Below, one piece after another: positions 1 through 14,700 of a stretch of DNA of 64,000 nucleotides (position 1 is its first letter; each line of letters begins with the position of its first letter). This DNA is from Nemopilema nomurai (taxonomy: Eukaryota; Cnidaria; Scyphozoa; Rhizostomeae; Rhizostomatidae): the NCBI GenBank assembly GCA_003864495.1, contig ML133454.1, forward strand, positions 3,862,622 through 3,926,621, given 5' to 3'. Under the pieces are notes generated by a model. It was not told where the DNA came from, did no database searches, and worked only from the letters and a program-made list of their open reading frames with translations. Both the position numbers and the translations under genes were made by a program.

Positions 1-2716
1 TTGTCAGGGTTGAGCCATCAGTGTGTGAATAACATGAATGGACAAGTAATCAATAGTCAAGTCTGCATTCATAGTTATTTATGTGCTGAACCAATTCAAA
101 CTAATCTTAGACAGGCTTCTTCCTAATTACAGTATTTAAAGCAAGTGGCGCCACCTGTGAGACTTCTTGCTCAGTTCATGGTCAAGCCTCAACGATGCAC
201 ATTGTTTATGTTGATTGGTACGCGGCTTTGTAAATTCATACTTTCAGCCAGACTCAGGGAGGGTTCAAGTCGACTCAATTCAAGTCGACGAACATGGATG
301 CGCTTTATACTGTAACGCCCCCACAAGCCTTACCATTGTCTTTCCTTCAAACTCATTTCCTTTTCTTTTGATACATCTGAGTACAATTACTTATCATTTC
401 GTCAAATACGTCAGCAAAAACGTCAATGATTTTCAGGCGAAAGACGGTACTCATCTAACTTTGCCTCACAACTAGTCGTTTTTGTGATCTGCTTCGGAAT
501 TTCATTGTGTCTGCAAATATGTCTGATGCAAGAACGTACACGATTTTTTTATAAAAGGAACCTACCACAAGGCCCAGTTCCAAAAGTTCCTTATTCGTAG
601 ACCTCAAGTCATCAGATTTTAGTACCAAAAGTTCCTTAAAAGTTCCTTAATTTTCACTGTACATCAATAAGCCTTAACACTTAATAGAGAGAGGGGCGAG
701 ATAAAATATGCGGAAACTACTCAATGAAGCAATCTATGCGAGTATTGGCTGCAAACGAATGGAATGGGCTTTTTAGTTCTTGATGCTTGCAGTTATAAAG
801 AATTTCCAAATCGAAAAGTTCCTTAGGGATTTCGTTTTTAGTAGTATATATTCTTTATATATTTCGGCCTTCTACATGTAGGTTCCTTAATAAGTGGTTC
901 CTTATAAAAAAAACGTGTAATTCTGCCACGAGTGATTCATTGATAAGTTGTCAAGGAACTTTACCTATTCGAAATTCTTCATCAAGGTTACACAGGATCC
1001 ACCGCGAAAATATTATGTGAAAAAATAACAGAAAATGAAATCGCCATCTCACCGTCGAGGTTTCTCGCAGGCAAGAGTTTTCTTCTTTTCCTTTAAGCCC
1101 TTCAGAGCGGCCGGCCTGGGAGAGATGACGGTCCGCACAACCCAAACAAGTTTATCGAACTTCGCAGCTCCTGAGATAAACTATTTTGCAATCATCGTAT
1201 TTCTAGAAAAGCTAATATTTACTGCCAAGTTTACTAATGGCCACGGGTAAAGCAAATCATTCAATATGAAACATATCCTGCAATAGACTACGTTGGAACT
1301 TTCATCTTGAATTTGAATGAATTGCATAATTGATACAGCAACAGGAGCAAAGGTGGAGTGACTATGGAAGACTATAGAACAGATGACTGTGTTTCTGTGT
1401 CACGCGGATAGAAGTCTGGCAATCAGGGGCTGGGAAAGTGCAGTGATAGTACAGAGCTGTTGATCAAGAGACGGCCTTCTTTCTTTCAACATAAGCAAGG
1501 CTCGGCAGAGACCAGTGGAAACCGAAATACAAGCTCGTTTAAACAAAAGCATGGCAGGAACAACCACATAATTCTAATTTCAAGAAAGCAATGTTATAAA
1601 GCTATTTCTCATAACGAGAACCACTACAAACCTTGGCTGTTAGAAGTGCAGAGCCCAGCCGAGGGCATACAGTTGAATACAGCTGACTTGCCGAGAGGAA
1701 GAAGCCAAGCTACGTGACGTTGGGAAAGTTGCAGATAGTCCCTGGCAAACACATACTTAGGGAAGTCAAACATTCGTAAACAAACCATAATGTATTGAAA
1801 ATAGTCTCAGCAAATCTGTAAACAAAAGAATTAACGAGAGCGGACCAAAATAAGTCTCGAAGGCATGTTTGCATGTTGTCACAACAAAGAGTGTTCTGGA
1901 TGCCACAAATCTGAATTATCCTCCCGTAGTTCAGGTTCTTCTTGTAAAGCGAAGCCTTCGTGTTTATGTTCGGGGCCTCCTGTCCATTCCGCCTCGTGTT
2001 CACCTGGAATTACCGGTAGTTTGATTGACTGTCTTGCAAGAACACGCAGCCTGAACGCTGCTAGGGAAGACTTCCTCATGCGTTAGAAAAAATCGAAAAC
2101 ATTTCCTGTTCATCCAGAAAAATTTGAAAGAACAGTCAAAGCGACCCCTGGAATGACAAAAGTCAGAATAAGATACGGCATCTGGTTTTGCACTTACTTT
2201 TTAGCACTAGAAAATATTTTTGAGGTGACCTACATGCACCAATTCCAGGCAGTGAACTAAGATGAGAATGAGCTCGTAAAACATTATCCTAGAAGTAGAA
2301 AGTGATTCTCTAAAATGTTCCTCCAATTTTGGTTAACCGATCAAACTTTTAGGTTTTCATCCTTGCGCAATTTTCCGTAGCATGTCTGGTAAAAACGCTG
2401 GTGCATTCGACAGGCCAGCAATGGTACACACGAATACCCAGGTCATCATACAGAGGGTCAGGCATGTAGATGGCAGTAGGAGCAAAGAAATTCACACAAA
2501 AAATTTTCTTTCTCTTGAGAAACCATAAATAACTACCTTGGGCATTCATAAAACGTCAAAATCTAAACAAAGTCTTTCACAACTGTCTCAAAAATTGTAA
2601 CATACTTCTTTAACTGATAAAATGCATTTTCTAGAAGAATTAACAACCTAAGAGAGAATTTTTGTGTCGATAACCGACTTTCGAATCCTATTATCGAGCC
2701 TCGTTGTCAAATAGTT
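1..2716. other. Gene-free stretch before the KCC gene
   Basis: No reading frame in this stretch shows a recognisable domain or a convincing exon with splice sites. It contains one short inverted-repeat element (537-919), described separately. The part next to 2717 should hold the 3' UTR of the K-Cl cotransporter gene, which runs on the minus strand; I could not fix its polyadenylation site. Confidence 0.5.
537..919. mobile_element. Candidate MITE with about 20-bp terminal inverted repeats and TA flanks
   Basis: The left end reads TACACG, an A, a T-run, ATAAAAGGAACC. The reverse complement of the right end reads TACACG, a T-run, ATAAGGAACC, so the two ends form an imperfect inverted repeat. 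Both ends are bordered by TA, as expected for a Tc1/mariner-type insertion. The interior has no coding potential but holds several copies of AGTTCCTTA, some close to the ends, which suggests sub-terminal repeats. Length is about 380 bp, typical for a non-autonomous element. The superfamily is uncertain because only the TA flank and the inverted repeat support it. Confidence 0.5.
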
Positions 2717-5700
2717 TTAGGAATAGATAGTCACAACTTCGTGGCCTCCGCCCCGCACCATGATAACTCTTGGCAGGCCCTCTGTCAAAACATCTATGAA
2801 TTCCATGTCTGATGGGAGGCAGTTATGGAGTAATCAGTGAATGTCATCAAAAAAGTGAATTGAAAATAAAATCATATTGATCAACAATGTGTGCATGTAG
2901 AAAGATTCAAAATGCGATTACCAGCAACATCTGTTTTCCAAATATTGCTGATAGAAACGAAGGCAGCCAAACAGTAATCGAGCGACTTCAATCAGCAAAT
3001 CTCGAGCATCAAACCGCAAAAGTTGCAAGACGAACTGCGTTGCAAGAAGCAATGCCAGTCGGTAAATTTGCAGAATTTAATCAGTAAAAAGAAACATATT
3101 CGTTGATCATAACTTGTGATTACTGATAAATGACGATCATAGAGGATTGGCAATGATTAGTACTGATTGATGGTGATCATAATGATTCTATCGTTATAGC
3201 GCTTGGCGACTGAAATGATACAGTGATCGTGATGGCTCAACCTTCTGGGTGGCGTCGGTAGATTTATCATGATCAGCTTTGAATCACGTGACTTCTCCTT
3301 GATGACCGAGTTCAGCCTGACCGCAGTGTGCATGCGCCGTACGTTGATCCCGTCTCTGAAATGCGATTCGAAGTAATCATGGCGCAGTTCCCAGTCCCGG
3401 GAACTGGTGAGATACGAGCATGCGCACAACAAGAACCAGCTTCGAGCTGCTTCGCGAGAAAGATCAAGCGCGTTTTGCGTTTGTAACGTTATTTCGTGAT
3501 GTCTCTCTCCGTCGTCGTATTTTCAGGGAATTACGTCGTTATTTGTTTATCATATACGGATGGGGGGGGGGGTGGTTTACTTTTAGGGAGGTACTCTGTT
3601 GTACAAATAATATTCCACGCTGCTGAGAAAGGAAAACACGAAAAACCATACTCACGGCTTCTTAGTGTTTTCCGACCTGAGGGTATTCTCGCTCTCTTTG
3701 CCATCTATCTCTTTTTGCACAACTTCCGGTACTTCGTTCGTAGATTCGTCTTCTTCCGGGATCGGTTTCTCAATTGCAAGGATCGTTTCCGACCTGGGTT
3801 TATGCGCGGCTTCAACAATTGTCTGGACCTGGTAAAAAACGTCACAACCATGCAAATAATGAAACTTAGCTTGCATTTGAGGGCATTGATCTTGACGGCA
3901 TTGATCTTGACGGCATTGATGTTCACATGAGATTACAGAGAGGCAGTCTTTCGACTTCCTCCAGAGAGCTGTAGCGCCGGGCACAAGTAGTCAGCGGATT
4001 CATCACAATTCACTCAAAGTGTAGCCCTTGGCTACCAAACACAAAAGCAGTTGAAAACTGCAGAGAAAGGGGAAAGCAAACCTCGACACGGCTTTCTCTT
4101 CGTGACAATTTCATCTTTTCAAGAATGACTTTCCTTTGCTCCATCATTAAAGTTCTTTCGTAGGTATAGGCACAAATGTCTTGATCCAGCTACAAAACAG
4201 CGATACAGTACTCATGGCAGCAGAGTGCTTCAGTAAAGTAAAGATACAGTGACAAATTAAACGCTTTTTTCCAGACAATCAAACGTCTTCTGAAAAAAGC
4301 CGTTGCAAGCTTTAAGAGGTTTAAGCTAAATTGTGCCGATATCTGAAAAACATATCTCAGGCATATCGATGCTTTGAGCGTAAGATTGCAGAACGTGCTC
4401 TTTTCGTTGTCATGCGTTTAAAAACTGAATATCCTATTTAAGGAGAATAACAAACGAGTATAAGGGCAAACGAATACACGACAGTCTGTCCTCTTTCAGT
4501 GATTTGTGATTCAGAGGTTGAAACAACATGATGCAGAAATAGATGACGTGCTGTTTAGCTGACAGAGGACGGCAAAACAAGCTTAGTTTTAACTGGCTTT
4601 AAACAAAGGTAGCATTAGGCTGATGTGCAGGATAAGCAGTTTCGAAAGAGACATTAGATTTGAAGACTTTTAGACCGTCAGCTGAAAAGTACGTGCTTCA
4701 ACCACCAGAACTGGGAGGGCAGCTGAAGAGCGGCTCAAAACCCACCATTTCGACCACCTGGATGTCAGCCTCTATCCGCAGGTTGTAAAGGAATTTGGAA
4801 AGGTCCTTCTTCATTTGAATGCTGTTGTCCTCCATTTCTGCGCATGTCATCAAGGAAACATTTGCCAAAAATCTGCCTCGAAGCGAAACGTTGTCAATGA
4901 CAGTGATGAAGAGATTTCGTCAGGGGGGTTGCCCTCTATGATAGCCCCAGCCTAAGTGCACTATTTTCCGGTTTATCAAGAACCAGCTATCACCCCTATC
5001 TTACCCTGCGGAGTAGGAATGGTTGCGGTGATTTCCAACTACTCACAGACTTCCACCCGGGGCGATCATTAATCAATCCTCATCCCTGTTCTCATAAAAC
5101 TAAGCGATTCGCATTTTCAATAATACCTAATCCTCCAAAGAGAACAACTTATAGAACATTACCAACAGGGCGCAAGGCAAGATGGTTGCAGATTGCAACT
5201 TGGGAGCCAAAGTCCAGCTTCGGACGCAACATTCAACGCGCAGCCCAGAGCACTAGTGCAGTTCAGAGCGACTTGGGAAACATTGGAAAATAGTACTTTG
5301 CATGGCAAGCAACATTCCCAGTGTACCTCATTGATAAAGCAACATGCAAGTGTACAATCAAACTTTCAATCGGTTTTAAAGCCAACAGTCAGCAGAATCG
5401 CCTGGCAAAGGATACGAGCAACAGTGAAGATTCTTAGCTTGCATTTCCTCCAGGTCTTGTGTCGCTTCAACAAAAACATCATAAGAATCATCATGCCGCC
5501 ATCGTGCACGATCCACCAAATGTCGATGTGTCCCTCCTCGCGGTCCTTCCGTCCAGGGAAAGTATCCGCGTCCTTGACAACCAACATGGCCTCGTGTCGC
5601 TCAGCCGTCACGCATACTGTGCCTGTACACGCGAAAGGCATCGATCATGCGAAACGCTGAATCATAATTACACGTGCACAGAAGTGTTCCTGGAACTCTG

Positions 5701-8700
5701 CTCATTCATTTTTAAAGGAAATAAGCAAAGATAAGACGAATTTAGAGGCGTTTGAAGATCACCAATAGAAATCCGCGAAACAACCTTCCTTACCATGTTA
5801 AAGACACGTGATCTCGGTGTTCAACTTACTTATGAAGGATGCGTGGGACAGGTTCTCTCTCCAGTCATTGGGCCAAGCGATTATCACAGTGTTGGGAGTC
5901 AGTCCGCCTAGTCCACCATTTTGAATTCTGAAATCGAGATGTATTAACACATAAATAGGTGTTAAAATCAGATAAATTGGCAGAGCATCGATGCGTCGAT
6001 AGAAGGGAAGGCAAATCTGAAAGATGATAAGGTACTAGATAGAAGGTGGTCGAAACAACTAGCTTTTAGAATGAAGATGCCTTAGAGCTTGATCTTGTAC
6101 ATGAATAGCCCCAGCTTCAAGCAGAGCCTAAGGTAAGCCTGAAGGTGACCATACATGGGGGAATAAACTTGATTAGAATTGAACTCACAGGAACGAATAT
6201 CCTTCAGAAAGGTCTTTGGCAGCAATAACTTTGCAGAAACCTCTTACTTTCTCCATTTTCATCTGTTCCGTCAGGTTCTGAAACAGAAAAATTACTAACC
6301 AATTGAAGAGAAGCCTAGTGTCCAAGACGCCAGAGGCACAAGAAGACAGTCAGGACATATTGACAAGAGACCTTTTGTGTATATTTTGATATGGCTACAC
6401 AAAAGGAAGGCCAAAATTCATAAAAAATCCGCTTTCTCGCGTTGTTTAATCGATTTTCTAAATGATGCTTCTTACTCAATCAGATTAAAGATAAATGCAG
6501 GATGTACGAAGATAAAGTAAAAAGATAGGGACCAAAAAGGGAACTCTGTCTTTAACATTTGTTTTATGCAGAAAAGGAATCTAAAACTGCGTGGTACGAG
6601 AAAGGGAAGACATCAAATATGAAAGACTTGCACACCTCTTTGGCTTCATCCACCTCAACTGTCGTCGATAAATAATCTCCATGAATCACCGACCCAACAA
6701 TAGTCAATCCACGGCCTAGGGTGAATCATGACAGCAATCCAAGAAAACGAGTTTGAGATTAAGTATGAGCAAAAGGCTGCATCGATAAGGAGACTGTCGA
6801 TGGGCAATGGGCGGTGTTAGTGGGCAATTCATGCTCTTCTGTGACAATGAATGATTTTTCAGGCACCTTTTACAGATGGGAAACCTCATCAAACATGTTG
6901 TACGGAGATCAACTCTGACGGCATATAAGTCTGATCTCTATCAACCGCTATCAACAATTCGTTTGCGATAACCGTTTGGGAGTGGACACAATAGGAAGGC
7001 ACAGATTTGACAAATTATGCCAGTTAAACAATTTGGATTTCCTTTATGAGAGATGGGCTATCCGTGGGATTCACCAGTCACTTACCTTCTTTCAGTTGAC
7101 TAATGAACGTGAGCAATTTCGATGACTTGTCATCAACATCAGGGCCGTCCATTGTCGTGCAGAGGACCAGCACCTGGGGCCTGGGAACGAATTAAGACAT
7201 TCGAGAAGCCACTTGACGGGGATCTTAAAGTTCTCTTAGAAAGAGGATAATCAGTCGCAGCTTGGGCTCCAAGGAACAAAGCAGTTTTCAGCAACTTCAG
7301 CAATTATCTCTCATCTCCCTGTGATGTGATGACATAGAACTGTCCTATAACAGTTCTGCTATTAATTTTACAGTTTCCATTGAATAACATTTGCTCCTTC
7401 AATTTATCGGGAATCCAGTAGGTGAGAAAAATTATATTCTAGCCACTTAGGAAAAACGTGTAGCGGCATTATCTATTGGGTATATCATCATACATGTACA
7501 CTGATAATTCTGACTAGGTCCAATCCTCAAATATGCAATGCAATGAATTAGGTTTTGGAAAACACACAAGCCATGGTGGGTGAATAATTTTTGAAGAGAG
7601 AAATGTGCATCATTGAGTCCAGTTGTAGACACATAGGTACTAAGTTGTCTGATGTTCTTAAAAGAAATACCTCCAATTCTTCGTGTGCATTGAGCCTTCT
7701 TCAAGTCTCAGCAAACTGTACCTAGCTGCACTGAGGGACAAGCCTCGCAAACCATCGCCCCACTCTTTCTCTGCACTGGAGAAAAGAAATTGTGACGTCA
7801 CTAAGAGCCTTGAAGAATAAACTACCAGAGGGATGGTCGTTGGCTAGCCGAGATAAGAACGCAAACAGCTGCGCGGGGAATACAGCAATAGCGGACCAAA
7901 TCATAAAAGAACACCGACAAAGAGTCGCAGCGCAAAGATGGCAATCGTCTCACCCTCTGTACTCTATGTACTTGTAGACAACTAGCGCGAGCAACATGGC
8001 AATGAGGGCGTAATACCAGCTGGATATGAACATCAGAGAGAGGCAGAAAGCCACGCCCAGTGCAGACGTTGTCCTGTCAAGAAATGAAATCACCGTCAAA
8101 TGAACGAAACTTTTGAAGCAAAGAGGAACTATACTCTGAAAAGAGCACATCAAAAATATTTTCATGGTTCGTCCTTTGAGAACAGCAAGCAGATAATGGT
8201 ATAACAAAATACATAAGTGAAGGAAAGTCTTTCAATCATTGATTGCAATCAAGTCAGTAGATCAATGATTGAAGTCAGTAGATCAACACAACTTTGATGG
8301 CAGCGAGCTCTGGATTGCTAAAACGAAGTTTCTAACGGAAAGGAAACAAGAAGAATTCGCAGGCAAGGGAAATGAAAATACAGCCATAAGAGATGGATTA
8401 AAAAGATGACGCCTAAAAAGAAGGACGAAAAAAATCAACGAACCAGTGATAAAACTTGAACCTTGGTCGCCAGTTGGGAGCTTTCAAGAGGGACTGCAAC
8501 ACGCAAGCGAAATTGACGAAGCCATAGCACATTAGGAAGAACCTGCAGCGAGAGAGGGAAGTGGTGAGCCGATCAAGGTCTGTTCGATCAAGGCAACTTC
8601 AATTAGCGACAGACTTTTCGACAGACTTTTCAGGTACGGCACAGACTTACAATAGTTTAGCTTAGCGAAGTACAAAAGCTAATAAAGGCTGGCCTTACAG

Positions 8701-11700
8701 GGTACGAGTTACGTCACCTCATTAAATGAAACCATTCCCAATACTGTCGTCCTTTAGGAAAATGTTTAACTTGATAAAGAGACTCGGTTGGGCATCTCTT
8801 GAAGACAGGGAGGACTAGTGCTTAATCAAATCGTCACAGCGAGGGCTGTAATCGGATGCTTGAAGAAACGATAAGAGGTAGTCAAAGGATAATTCATTTG
8901 CAATAATAAAGGCTTTATAAGATGCTTTACAAGACATACGAAGGCTCACATGGTGATTATGGGTGCGACGGCATCCAAACTGGCGATAATAACACCGATC
9001 TCAGAGATGGCGATGGTGAGCAGCAGCGCGCGATGCGGCTCACCGCCCTTTGATGAAACTGCGAAGACGTTTAGGAAGGGAATGATGTTGTCCTTTGCGA
9101 TCGCCTGGAGCAGTCGAGGGGCTCTACGAAGCAAGAACCAGAGTAACAACAGCGTAGTAATACTGGCAATGAACTAGAGACTCCGATTGTAGGGAAATTG
9201 CATTCAAATGCGAGTTTCTACCATTGCTACTTTGGCTGATTGAGGTAATCTGTAGACTGCATCGGCGTAACATTAGCACATACCCGGTCAAGCTCTGAAG
9301 CCCAGCTCCAACAGTGGAGAGAAATGAGCCGAACAGGACGACGTATTTACTGGGCCAGGCGATATTTGCGACAACCAGAGAGCCACCGATGCTCTGTCCC
9401 TGCCTGTCAAAGAAGATTAAAACTCATCGCTACAGGATCGTTAGGCGATAAGACAGCGAGAGTGGTCGCACAAAGGAAGAGGTCGCATCGAGATTACTGA
9501 AACATTGGCGGTAGAATCGGTGACAATAACCACAACAGCAACAACAGCAAGGGGTACAATTGTCGTACTCGTTTCACTCTGCGCAAACACAACTTGTATC
9601 GAGATCACACTGCTACCAAATTAATCTTTATGTGTAAAGAAACACACATCCCTTGAAAATGATGTCTTGGTAGGAATGGTTTTTCTATCGTACAAAAATG
9701 TTGATAGCCTTTGCTTATATAAAGTCACATAGCCAATGCTCCGCATGGCCACGCACTGGATCTGCATCACCTAAAGCCACTGATGATTAGTTGTTTCTGT
9801 CTATTTTCTGATTAATTAATCAATTAGGCCTTTAATATAAGAAAGTTGAAATGAACGAGAACTTACTTGTCGCGAAGAAGATCCCCAACTGTAGTTGCTC
9901 CGAACAGAAGTACAGAGGTAAGATCTGGCATCGATCAAGGAAAATAATATTTGCTACAGACAACAGTCGTAGCTTACACTAAAAGAAGGCTACACTTACA
10001 CAAAAAGGCTACACTAAAGGAAGCATCGTCTTTGTAAGAGGTTTATACCGGAAGTGAATCAACAGCTAATGAAGCTCACTGAAACAACTTTGGTGCCATC
10101 GTAAATCACCAAATGAATTCATTGTACTTCAAACACAAACTGGACAAACACTTACTCATATCCAACATGCCGAAAATAGCTAAAACAAACAGTAATAAAA
10201 CATTTGCTTTGATTACCTGTTTTTCCTAAAGAATCTTGATTAAAAAGACAATAAGATTAGCAATAAGAAGGATAGTACAGGTTATGGAGAAATTCAGAAG
10301 CCCAGGCCGGTTCCCGTGGCCGTATATCAATAAGCATCAAAGCAACTTGGCATAAATGCAGCGGGTACCGTTTCAGCCGACTGAAGAAAAAGCTAGGGCC
10401 TAGTCTTCCGTGCAACACGGTTCAAAATCATTTCGTTCCTGAAGGATACACACAAAGGAGGTCGTTGCTATGGCAGCGATTGTTCCTATTGGTATAGACT
10501 TCTGCGCATCTTTGAGATTTCCAGACCGATTTGATCCGGCCATGATACCTGTGATAAAAGAGAAGAATCTTGGCATTCAGTTGCATCATACAGTATACTT
10601 GACAAATCAAATCAGCACAAAGCACTCAAATAGAACAATGCTAAAAGACTCCGTCGGCTGTACCTATATAGCATTGACGGAAGCGAATCTTGGCAGCTTT
10701 TTGCATTTAGGCATTGTTGGCATCAGTGGTGGCCTGGCTTTTTAACATAGAGGTGTGTGACATGGGTGAAAGTGGTTAAGCGAGGCTAGACAAATGAAGT
10801 CATTAGAATTTTCAATTTGATGACAATGTGCCAACATCGTACCTGTCACAGATGGGAAGAAGATGGCCAGAAGGATGGTGAAACTGGATGTTATATCTGC
10901 GACAATAGGGGAAAGTGGGTCGCTGTCTCCGTGGATACTGTTCCCTTTTCTCATGTAGTGGCTTCCACCGTTGTCTGAATAAAAATTATTTACCATAAAT
11001 AAGACGATTGGAGTATATATCAGTAAATATACTATTTGGACGAAAAGGGCCTTCAACAAAACATAGGCATATGGAGGCTAAGAAAATGTGAGAGCATCAG
11101 CCAAATATTAATAAATTATACTCTCACATTGTTTCTCTCCATGGCTCCTAAAATTTGTGCGAATACAAGTAGGCCATTGAGAATACATCAGTCAGATCGA
11201 CAATGTCTTAGAATAGCACAACAACAGCTTAACATTACAAAAAACAATGTTGCCTGGGCAACAGAACAGACCTGCGAATAGTCCACTGGTGATGCCTGGG
11301 ATGCCATTGACGACCCTGACAGCGGAAGCATTCCAGGCTGAAGAAGACATTTGCTGCAGGGCGAATTTGCCAAGTTTGCCATCATCCTTGGAGCACGTGG
11401 CGTACAGGCTTTTGGGGACAAGCGTGTCATCCACGTAGCAAATGCTGCGAGTGAATGGGAGCAGGGATCAACACGACTGCAAACATGCGTTCTTCTCTAT
11501 TGGAATAACAGTCTTACACGAAGGCGATCCTAATGCTTAGTCAGAGACTACTGCTAGAATAGAGAACAAGCTGATGCTTGGTGTGATGGGCATCGACTTT
11601 TGGACGAATTTCAAAGCTATCAATATCTATCAATAGCTTTCAATAGCTACGAGCTGCGACTTGGTATACGTTTTAAATGGCATGTTACACCGTATCTCAA

Positions 11701-14700
11701 GGAAAAGGAAATGCATTGTCTGCGAACAGATTAGAAGTCACCGAATAATGCTGCTGTTATGAAAAAGCGAGAACGTATGGTTGATGGTCAAAATACAAGT
11801 AGGCTAGAAGGAACATCTGTGCTGATCGGCCTATGAAAAACACTGACCACTCGAAAACAGATGTTGATTAACGTCTGCTGATTGGCATTTCCGTAGAAAC
11901 GATTCATCGGGGTAATCGGAGGGGCAATGCGCAAGGAAGGATCTTCTGCTATTAATAATTCGGCAACTGTCCAAAGTGGCTGACGAAATAATAAAAAAGA
12001 AGAGGGGGCATCGGTGTTCCAATGTGAAGTCATAGAAGGCAAGCTGACATACCTCGTGGCGGATCTCGCGTGAACGGAGAAGAAGCCGGCGTAGATTGCC
12101 AAGATTGACAACAGGACGCAGAGGAGAAAGACGGACGCAAACTTGTTGACGTACCGGACGCCGATGAAGACCATGCCGGACAGGATCAGCAGAAGTATGG
12201 TGCCGTACACCCTCATGTTGTTGAGCATGACGGGGGAAACTGTGCCCCCACCGCTGATGTCGCCGAATAGAGACATGGTCGGGGCGATGTACGTCTGCGT
12301 GAAAAGACAACTTTCACTGACTGATAAAAGCATAACACCCGGGCAAAAACAAATTCAATCAACTGCAAAGGGCCCCACCTAAACGAACCACGATTTTGCA
12401 CAGTCTTGATGAGTCACCCTGCCATGCTACTTTTGAACTGAAAATTCAAACAGTTCGCCATTCTGTTTCTCCCACTTTCCTCTCCTATTCCTCTCTCGAA
12501 CCAGAATACACCCGCTTGACCGGGCTAACAAACCTTAATTAACCAATGGCCCGTTCTTTGCCGTGGACAAGGGCCAACAGTGGACAAGGGCCAAAAGCTC
12601 GCTGCAGAGGTAAACCGGTACATGACAAGGTCAGGTCGATGTTCGAAAAAATAACAATCAGAAATCATGTCAATAAAGCAAATGGACCAGCTCTATTAGA
12701 CCAAAATTGTTTAACCAGTACTGCAAGATGTAAATGGGAAACGAAGGGTTATAGATTCACCCTTCGCTTGAGATGGATAAAATTAGCGGGCATAGATTGC
12801 GAACTTAAATATAATCTATCGGAAAAAATAGTTTTCTACTGCACCAAATAAGCAGCCCTAAAATAACCACGAAATGTCCATTTGTCAAACATAGCGCAGT
12901 TTGTCCACGGAAAAGCTCGCATCACCTACCGTGAAGATCCACCAAAGGTTGGCCTCAAACCTATCACCCGATGGCGCTGCTATGTTCTCGTTCATAACAG
13001 GAGGAAAATATTCGCTTATGTGGTTTTTTGCTCGTTTAAAATGCGGACAGCATGGACGTTTTAACAGGCAAATTTCCCTCTATTTTGGTGAAAAACTGTC
13101 TGCGCAAATGGACTAGTGAAAACCTGACAAAGCAAGCTTACCAAGAGGATTTCAATGGCGCCCAATATGTACATGGAAGAGGCGAAGGTGGTTCCGAGGT
13201 AAAACAGAATCCCAACTGCACCTCCAAACTCAGGGCCTAAGCTCCTTGATATCATGAAATATGAGCCGCCACCTTAAAGAAATAAATTTAGCAAACATTC
13301 AATACATGTGATGGGAAAGAAAGCTTAGAATAACTTTGAGGCTTCATATAAACTTCTTTCTTGACAATATTGACCGGAGAGACTTAGCTTCCAAGCAATC
13401 GATTTTGATTTTGCTTGTATTAGGAAATGTTCACACTCTTCCTTACTGCTGATGAAATCAATACAAAGCAATACAAGGAGTATCTCCAACAATGCAATGC
13501 GAATGACAAACAGGAATATCTCTAACTGTTGTGCTGGCAACCTTGAAGAAGACAAGCTACATACGGCCCCCGCTTCAAGATGCATATTTTGCATGGGGAT
13601 ACATTCACTTAAAACTGCCGACAAAGGGCCTTTCTCTGACTTTTCATAATAAAAAATAATTTTCTGTTGGCTGAACCATGGATGGCTTTGTTGGGCATGA
13701 CTAACCTGCAAAAGCAAGATAACTAAAGAAGAATAGCAAAAGATTCTGATGGAAGCAGATGACAGACCAAGATGAATAGTGTCTAGGATTCTTGAAGAAA
13801 TGTTCTTGAAGAAATGCAAACATATGTGAACGCAAGGAGCTGAAACATAAATTGCGGCTCTAATCATGAATGATGCTCTAATTATGAATGATGCTCTAAT
13901 TATGAATGATGCTCTAATTATGAATGATGCTCTAATTATGAATGATGCTCTAATTATGAATGATGCTCTAATTATGAATGGTGCTCTAATTATGAATGAT
14001 GCTCTAATTATGAATGATGCTCTAATTATGAATGATGCTCTAATTATGAATGATGCTCTAATTATGAATGATGCTCTAATTATGAATGATGCTCTAATTA
14101 AAAATGATGCTCTAATTATGAACGGTGCTCTAATTATGAATGATGCTCTAATTATGAATGATGCTCTAATTATGAACGGTGCTCTAATTATAAATGATGC
14201 TCTAATTATGAATGATGCTCTAATTATGAATGATGCTCTAATTATGAATGATGCTCTAATTATGAATGATGCTCTAATTAAAAATGATGCTCTAATTGAA
14301 AATGATGCTCTAATTATGAACGGTGCTCTAATTATGAATGATGCTCTAATTATGAACGGTGCTTCATCGTACCTGGTACCATGCCATTCGTTGCGATGGC
14401 ACTCATAGAAATGGCAGTCAGCATTGTCTGCGAAACAAAAAGTGGTACAAATGATAATCTTCAATTATCTAGCAGCGTGGCATTGAGCAGAGAAAGCCAA
14501 ATTCAATTCAATGTGATTGGATTGTCATTCGTGTTGCGTTTGGTGAACATTTTCATTCGACTCAGCAACTGAACAGGCTCTCCAAGAGACTCGTTTTCAT
14601 TCTTATAGACGTTTCGTATGAAAATCTAGGGTAACGTTTCAAAACAATTTGGGTGTGAAGTATATATTCCTTGAAGAATTAAACAGCACTTACACAACAG

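Noticed and set aside
3222..3241. An earlier donor for KCC exon 25 at 3241
   Set aside because: It leaves phase 2, incompatible with the last exon; the donor at 3221 gives [12 protein letters not shown] in frame and the family's normal spacing.
5622..5665. An upstream acceptor for KCC exon 21 at about 5659
   Set aside because: It leads to an in-frame TGA; the acceptor at 5622 keeps the frame and matches the family.
10163..10188. A possible short KCC exon reading IFGMLDM
   Set aside because: Including it breaks the frame; joining 10450 directly to 9924 gives [13 protein letters not shown], the expected KCC sequence.
13857..14361. CRISPR-like array
   Set aside because: Repeats are directly adjacent with no unique spacers, in a eukaryotic intron; the same holds for the arrays at 41.3, 51.7 and 58.8 kb.
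13325..14464. A 379-codon minus-strand frame and a 180-codon plus-strand frame of repeated SFIIRA / MNDALI peptides
   Set aside because: Both are readings of the 18-bp minisatellite inside KCC intron 5; real KCC exons flank it in frame without it.
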